DNA of 45,409 nucleotides from Nodosilinea sp. LEGE 07298 (GTDB taxonomy: Bacteria; Cyanobacteriota; Cyanobacteriia; Phormidesmidales; Phormidesmidaceae), in assembly GCF_015207265.1 (NCBI RefSeq), contig NZ_JADEXE010000016.1, positions 1 to 45,409 of the forward strand. Direction: 5' to 3'. The notes below the pieces were generated by a model. The model worked only from the letters and a program-made list of their open reading frames with translations. It had not been told where the DNA came from and made no database searches. Shown piece by piece: positions 41,661 through 45,409 of the stretch. The translations under genes were made by a program, and so were the position numbers. Position 1 is the first letter of the stretch. Every line of letters starts with the position of its first letter.

Positions 41661-43436
41661 ATGACCCTCGCTATAGCCGCCCAACAACCAGCAGAACCCA
41701 AGCCCAAGCTCTCGACGGTGGGGCGGTTTTTGCGGTATTTTGCGCCCTACCGGCAAGAGCTACCGATCGCGCTGCTGCTGGTTGCCATTGGGGCGACCAC
41801 TCAGGCGATCGGGCCGCTGCTGATTGGCTGGGCGATCGACAACCTGATTTTGGCGGGCAATCTGTCGGGTCTGCTGTGGATGCTGGCGGCGCTGACGGTG
41901 ATTTACTTTGTCGGCATCTGGGCGATTCGGGGTCAGATCTGGCGCATGGGCGGCATTGTGCAGAAGCTGCTGGGGCAGCTGCGGCAGGATATTTTTGACA
42001 AAATTCAGAGCCTCCCGGTCAGCTTTTTCGATCGCAGCGAAGCGGGCGATCTGATGAGTCGCCTGCTCAATGACGTAAACACGGTGAACCAGGCCTTTGG
42101 CCTGACTATTCCCCAGGTGCTGGGCCAGACCTTTAGTTTGGTGGGCATTATCATCGCTATGCTGGCGATCAATGTGCAGCTGGGCCTGCTGAGCAATCTG
42201 GTGGTGCCGCTGATGATTTTTACCACCGGGTTTTTCTCGCGCTGGGCTAGGGGGCGGTTTCGCGTCACCCGGCAGACCATCGGCGACCTGTCGGCCAAGC
42301 TCGAAGAAGACATTGGCAGTGTAAAAGAGGCCCAGGCTTTCAACCGCACTCAGCTCAACATTGAAGAGTTCGACAGCCTGAATGCGGCCAATCGCAAAGC
42401 CAACGTGCAGGCGGTGGCGGTGACGGCGGCTTTTTTGCCCTCCATCGACTTTCTCAATACCCTGGCCACCGCCGGGGTGATGGCCTACGGCGGCTACCTG
42501 GCGGTGACGGGGGTGATGACCGTGGGCACGGTGACGGCATTTTTGCTCTACGTGCAGCAGTTCTTTCGCCCGATTCAGATTCTCAGCCAGTTTTATACCC
42601 AGGCCCAGTCGGCCCTGGCGGGGCTCGATCGCATTTTTTTGCTGCTGGATGAACCCGCTACTCTGCAAGATGCGCCCAACGCTGCCGAGATGCCGCCCAT
42701 TGACGGGGAGGTGCGGTTTGAGTCGGTGGGGTTTGGCTATACCCCCAACCAGCGGGTGCTCAAAAACGTCAGTCTCTACGCTCATCCAGGGCAGATGATC
42801 GCTTTGGTGGGGCCAACCGGGGCGGGCAAGAGCACGATTATCAACCTGATTATGCGGTTTTACGATGTGTCGGAGGGGGCCGTCAAGATCGATGGCATTG
42901 ATGTGCGCGATGTCACCCAGGCCAGCCTGCGCCGACAGATTGGCATTGTGCTGCAAGACAACTTGCTTTTCAGCGGCACCGTGGCCGAAAACATTGCCTT
43001 TGGCGCACCTAATGCTACCCAGGCCGAGATTGAGGCGGCGGCTCAGGCGGCGAATGTGCATGAGTTTGTAACCTCGCTGCCTCAGGGCTACAGCACTCGG
43101 CTGGGCGAACGGGGCGCGCCGCTGAGCCAGGGCCAAAGGCAGCTGGTGAGTATTGCCCGCGCGGTGCTGATTGACCCGCGCATTTTGGTGCTGGATGAGG
43201 CGACCAGCAGCATTGACACCAGGACTGAGGGGCTGGTGCAGGATGCGATCGCCACCCTGCTGAAAAACCGCACTAGCTTTGTAATTGCCCACCGGCTCAG
43301 CACCGTTACCCAGGCCGACCAGGTGTTGGTGATTCAGCAGGGCGAGATTGTTGAGCAGGGCACCCACGCTGAGCTAATGGCCGAGGGGGGCATCTACGCC
43401 AATCTCTACGCGCTTCAGCTCGGTACAGCGGACTGA
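41661..43436 (+). CDS. ABC exporter, fused permease and ATPase
   Basis: 591 residues from the ATG at 41661 (GAGGAG upstream); the longer frame from 41604 starts in the helicase relic. Residues ~30-320 form a six-helix ABC_membrane domain (FAPYRQELPIALLLVAIGATTQAIGPLLIGW ...; FDRSEAGDLMSRLLNDVNTVNQ coupling region). The ATPase (about 350-585) has Walker A GPTGAGKST, Q-loop GIVLQDN, signature LSQGQRQL, Walker B ILVLDEATSS and switch His in AHRLST. It is a half-transporter of the MsbA/BmrA multidrug-lipid class, acting as a dimer. The substrate is unknown. Confidence 0.95.
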   Translation: MTLAIAAQQPAEPKPKLSTVGRFLRYFAPYRQELPIALLLVAIGATTQAIGPLLIGWAIDNLILAGNLSGLLWMLAALTVIYFVGIWAIRGQIWRMGGIVQKLLGQLRQDIFDKIQSLPVSFFDRSEAGDLMSRLLNDVNTVNQAFGLTIPQVLGQTFSLVGIIIAMLAINVQLGLLSNLVVPLMIFTTGFFSRWARGRFRVTRQTIGDLSAKLEEDIGSVKEAQAFNRTQLNIEEFDSLNAANRKANVQAVAVTAAFLPSIDFLNTLATAGVMAYGGYLAVTGVMTVGTVTAFLLYVQQFFRPIQILSQFYTQAQSALAGLDRIFLLLDEPATLQDAPNAAEMPPIDGEVRFESVGFGYTPNQRVLKNVSLYAHPGQMIALVGPTGAGKSTIINLIMRFYDVSEGAVKIDGIDVRDVTQASLRRQIGIVLQDNLLFSGTVAENIAFGAPNATQAEIEAAAQAANVHEFVTSLPQGYSTRLGERGAPLSQGQRQLVSIARAVLIDPRILVLDEATSSIDTRTEGLVQDAIATLLKNRTSFVIAHRLSTVTQADQVLVIQQGEIVEQGTHAELMAEGGIYANLYALQLGTAD

Positions 43437-43450
43437 TGCTCAAACCGTAG

Positions 43451-43467
43451 GGTGGGCACTGCCCACC
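43451..43467. repeat. GGTGGGCA-C-TGCCCACC palindrome
   Basis: A 17-bp palindrome 15 bases after the ABC gene and 65 bases before the RAYT remnant. Its complement shares the 15-mer GGGCAGTGCCCACCC with 43745-43759 beyond the remnant. Confidence 0.75.
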
Positions 43468-43531
43468 TTCCCACCCAGCTATCACCAACCCATCGGGAAC
43501 ACTACTTTAGAGTATCTTCCCCTACCCCCAA

Positions 43532-43738
43532 ATGCCCAATTATCAACGCGCCTACACTCCCGGCGGGGCAATCTTTCTCACCCTGGTCACCTTCAACCGC
43601 AGACCAATCTTTGCAGAAGCCGATAACGTAAAGCGCCTGCGCCAGGCTGTAGCCGCTGTTAAAGCTGAAATGCCTTTCGATATTGCAGCCGCCGTTGTGC
43701 TGCCCGACCACATTCATTTTGTGTGGACCTTGCCCTAG
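43532..43738 (+). pseudogene. Truncated REP-associated (RAYT, IS200-like) Y1 transposase
   Basis: 68 codons starting PNYQRAYTPGGAIFLTLVTFNRRPIF and ending AAVVLPDHIHFVWTLP. This is the N-terminal third of a RAYT protein (usual length about 150-190), including the HxH metal-binding motif in DHIHF. The catalytic Tyr, which lies further on, is missing. The frame stops exactly where a GGGCAGTGCCC palindrome begins. No longer functional as a transposase. Confidence 0.88.
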
Positions 43739-43744
43739 GGCGAC

Positions 43745-43759
43745 GGGCAGTGCCCACCC
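43745..43759. repeat. GGGCAGTGCCCACCC repeat
   Basis: It abuts the end of the RAYT remnant and is an inverted copy of part of 43450-43467. Confidence 0.75.
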
Positions 43760-43764
43760 GACTG

Positions 43765-44349
43765 CTACTGATCATATAAAGTATATTCACTAAATTTCCA
43801 GTAACCGTTACCCGAAACTTGCAAAGATTTCCAACCCTGAGCACGTAACCTTTGAGCAATTAAGGAATTCATAATCCCGTGCCCTAACAGCAATATTGAA
43901 CCCTCTTGTCGAGAAAGTGCTTCAAGTTTCTGAACAACAATTCCTGCTCTCACATTTGCTTGTGCCAACGATTCAGTCTGCGCTGACCAACCAATAAACC
44001 AAGCAAGACGACTCAACGCACACCAAGTTCGTGCAGACATTTTAATTTTTACAAATCGGGGTGTAGGTAGTTCAGCTTCACGAGCCTCAAATAAAACGTG
44101 ATGATTCAACTCAGGGGCAAGTACTTTAGCGGACTCAACCGATCGTCTTAATGGACTCGTAACGATGCAACGAATGCTACTTACAGTAGTTAAAAGAGGT
44201 AATGGGGGATGGCAACTAGGATCAATTGGAGCGTGATTATAACGCTGAACCCATTCTGCTAGCTGTGACCCTGTAATTTTCTCTAAGTCATCAATCATTG
44301 GCTTACCGTGTCGAATCAAAACAATTTTTAAGCAGCGATTTTCAACCAC
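43765..44349 (-). CDS. Histidine phosphatase superfamily protein (phosphoglycerate-mutase-like)
   Basis: 194 residues. The phosphoacceptor motif IVLIRHGKP lies at residues ~9-17. TSPLRRSVESA (about 63-73) gives the second Arg, EAREAELP the acidic proton donor, and LLLGHGIMNSLIAQRLR the second His. All four active-site elements are therefore present. The substrate is not predictable; relatives include SixA/CobC-like phosphatases. Codon and base use are visibly more A+T-rich than in the ABC or mgtE genes, and it lies between a RAYT remnant and an IS4 copy, so recent transfer is plausible. Confidence 0.87.
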   Translation of the reverse strand: MVENRCLKIVLIRHGKPMIDDLEKITGSQLAEWVQRYNHAPIDPSCHPPLPLLTTVSSIRCIVTSPLRRSVESAKVLAPELNHHVLFEAREAELPTPRFVKIKMSARTWCALSRLAWFIGWSAQTESLAQANVRAGIVVQKLEALSRQEGSILLLGHGIMNSLIAQRLRAQGWKSLQVSGNGYWKFSEYTLYDQ

Positions 44350-44489
44350 GATTCACTTATACCCTCAGAGAATTGATGATCACAACATATTACTTAAAGA
44401 GTGAATCTGGGCTTCTCAACTATGTTTTTCTCTACTACCACAATCTAGAAACGAAGCAGTCGAATAACTTATTACAATAGTCCGGACAC

Positions 44490-45409
44490 CTTGGTGGTGC
44501 AGAAAAGTCCTGAAAGGGTTGTTGTGAAAGGAGTCCCAAATGAGACAGGGTAGATGGGAAGGGGCATTTCATGAGAGGCTTGAATTCCCCAACTCAAGGC
44601 CAGTCTCATGGAAACACCCCTCTTGTATCGTCAACTGCAAGACCAATTGAGTCAATGGGTGCAGCCCAAAGACCAACGCCATCTGCAAGGGTTTGCGGAA
44701 ATTGTGGCGGCGGTGTTGCAGTCCGGCGAGGCCTGTTTAGGGCGATGGATACCCTATCTCTCGCATCGTGACTGCGGTGCCCGCGCCCATATGGGACGGC
44801 TGAGCTACTTTCTCCATAACGAGCAGATCACAGCGGAACGGTACTACGAGCCTCTCCTGCGGCAAGCGCTATCAGCCTTTGCAGGAGAGGCGATTCTTCT
44901 GACGCTGGACACCAGCATGCTGTGGGATCAATTTTGTTTGATAGACGTGTGCTTTGTCTGGGGTGGACGCTCCATTACCCTGGCCCAGGTGGTGCTGGAG
45001 CATGGCAGTGCTACCGTGGGCTTTGAGCAGTATAAGCCCGTGCTAGAGCGTGCCCAAACCCTCCTACCGCCGAAGGTACAGGTGACGTTGCTGGCCGACC
45101 GAGGGTTTGAACATGGTGAGTTGATGCGCTGGTTGAACAAACAACAGTGGGATTGGGCGATTCGGGTGAAGTCAGACCTGTTGGTGACCACCAAGGGCGG
45201 TCGAACTCAATCGGTAGAGCGCCTCTTTCCGCCCCCAGAACACGCCTATCTGGTGGGGCCGGTGCGGGTGTTAGGGGATATTGATTAGACGACACTGAAC
45301 GTGGCGGGTGACGACAGCTAGATAGGCGGGAGAGGTGTTCTCCCTGCCCCTTGAGTCATCACTGAGACCGGATCCAATTTAAGCTAATAAGAAAAGACAC
45401 TGAAGGTAT
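44490..45409 (+). mobile_element. IS4-family insertion sequence, left end to window edge (truncated)
   Basis: The left terminus CTTGGTGGTGCAGAAAAGTC continues CTGAAAG (44490-44516) and matches the MITE end at 4356-4381 with few differences. The transposase gene follows at 44608. No complementary right terminus is seen before 45409 and the transposase is cut short, so the element is either decayed at its 3' side or continues beyond the window in altered form. A small hairpin GGGAGAGGTGTTCTCCC lies near 45329-45345. Confidence 0.82.
44608..45288 (+). pseudogene. IS4-family transposase, C-terminally truncated
   Basis: 226 codons from the ATG at 44608. The N-terminal helical part (FAEIVAAVLQSGEACLGRW) leads into the DDE core: first Asp in LLTLDTSMLWDQF, second Asp in VTLLADRGFEHGEL. 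The conserved LVGPVRVLGDI segment follows, where a stop intervenes. IS4-type transposases normally continue for about 130-150 more residues to the YREK box carrying the third acidic residue, which is absent here. The copy is therefore probably inactive. Confidence 0.88.

Noticed and set aside
41760..43367. 535-codon open frame antisense to the ABC exporter
   Set aside because: It is a by-product of the G+C-rich codon use of the exporter. Its composition is His/Gln/Pro/Arg-rich with no domain, and the sense strand has all ABC motifs.

Overview
The window looks like a chromosomal segment of a filamentous or Leptolyngbya/Nodosilinea-type cyanobacterium. The evidence is the very frequent HIP1 octamer GCGATCGC, the cyanobacterial cluster DUF502 - nusB - ftsY, the Ycf55/DUF3685 response-regulator-like gene, a DUF1400 hydrolase with a signal peptide, TRAP genes resembling the cyanobacterial 2-oxoacid/glutamate systems, and many cyanobacterial palindromic and heptanucleotide repeats. 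Genus is an inference. No rRNA, tRNA or convincing CRISPR array was seen.

Layout. 1-145: 5' end of an IS630-type transposase leaving the window. 428-1655: a membrane protein and a DUF2500 protein. 1868-5567: what was one large WD40 - Roc-like GTPase - TIR gene, now split by a 168-bp non-autonomous element (MITE) with perfect 19-bp ends and a 10-bp target duplication. 5762-6647: a promoter, a folded leader, a small conserved protein and a 21-bp tandem repeat encoding heptads. 6877-9582: DUF1400 hydrolase and aldo/keto reductase. 9628-10319: a DUF1328 mini-gene bracketed by two copies of a ~92-bp repeat, with a perfect 34-bp palindrome. 10365-15931: a minus-strand group of GT2 glycosyltransferase, Ycf55-like pseudo-receiver protein and a membrane-anchored repeat protein. 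16101-16898: exported pentapeptide-repeat protein.

16948-17987 is a small toxin-antitoxin island downstream of mfd. It holds an antitoxin pseudogene, a degenerate second copy of the mfd 3' end, and an intact BrnT/antitoxin pair. 18005-25333 is core housekeeping (mfd, ftsY, nusB, DUF502). 25943-32819 has mgtE, a Ser/Thr kinase, cobU, a metallophosphoesterase, a methyltransferase and an orphan helical protein that may be the N-terminal domain of a STAND NTPase. 33085-36283 is a TRAP transporter: Q and M in one operon, P convergent, with a strong terminator between. 36863-38041: EamA transporter and a small conserved protein.

38116-41547 joins an NB-ARC-TPR protein, carrying palindromic repeats inside its reading frame, to a TumA/TumE toxin-antitoxin pair. 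Next come a relic of a helicase gene and an ABC exporter. The right edge holds a truncated RAYT (REP-associated) transposase between matching palindromes, a histidine phosphatase, and a truncated IS4-family element whose left end matches the MITE ends.

Taken together, conserved chromosomal genes are interleaved with probable conflict systems (WD40-GTPase-TIR, NB-ARC-TPR, two toxin-antitoxin pairs, an orphan STAND-like domain) and with mobile-repeat activity that has broken or remodelled several of them. The clearest new result is the reconstructable WD40-GTPase-TIR gene and the IS4/MITE pair that explains its disruption.
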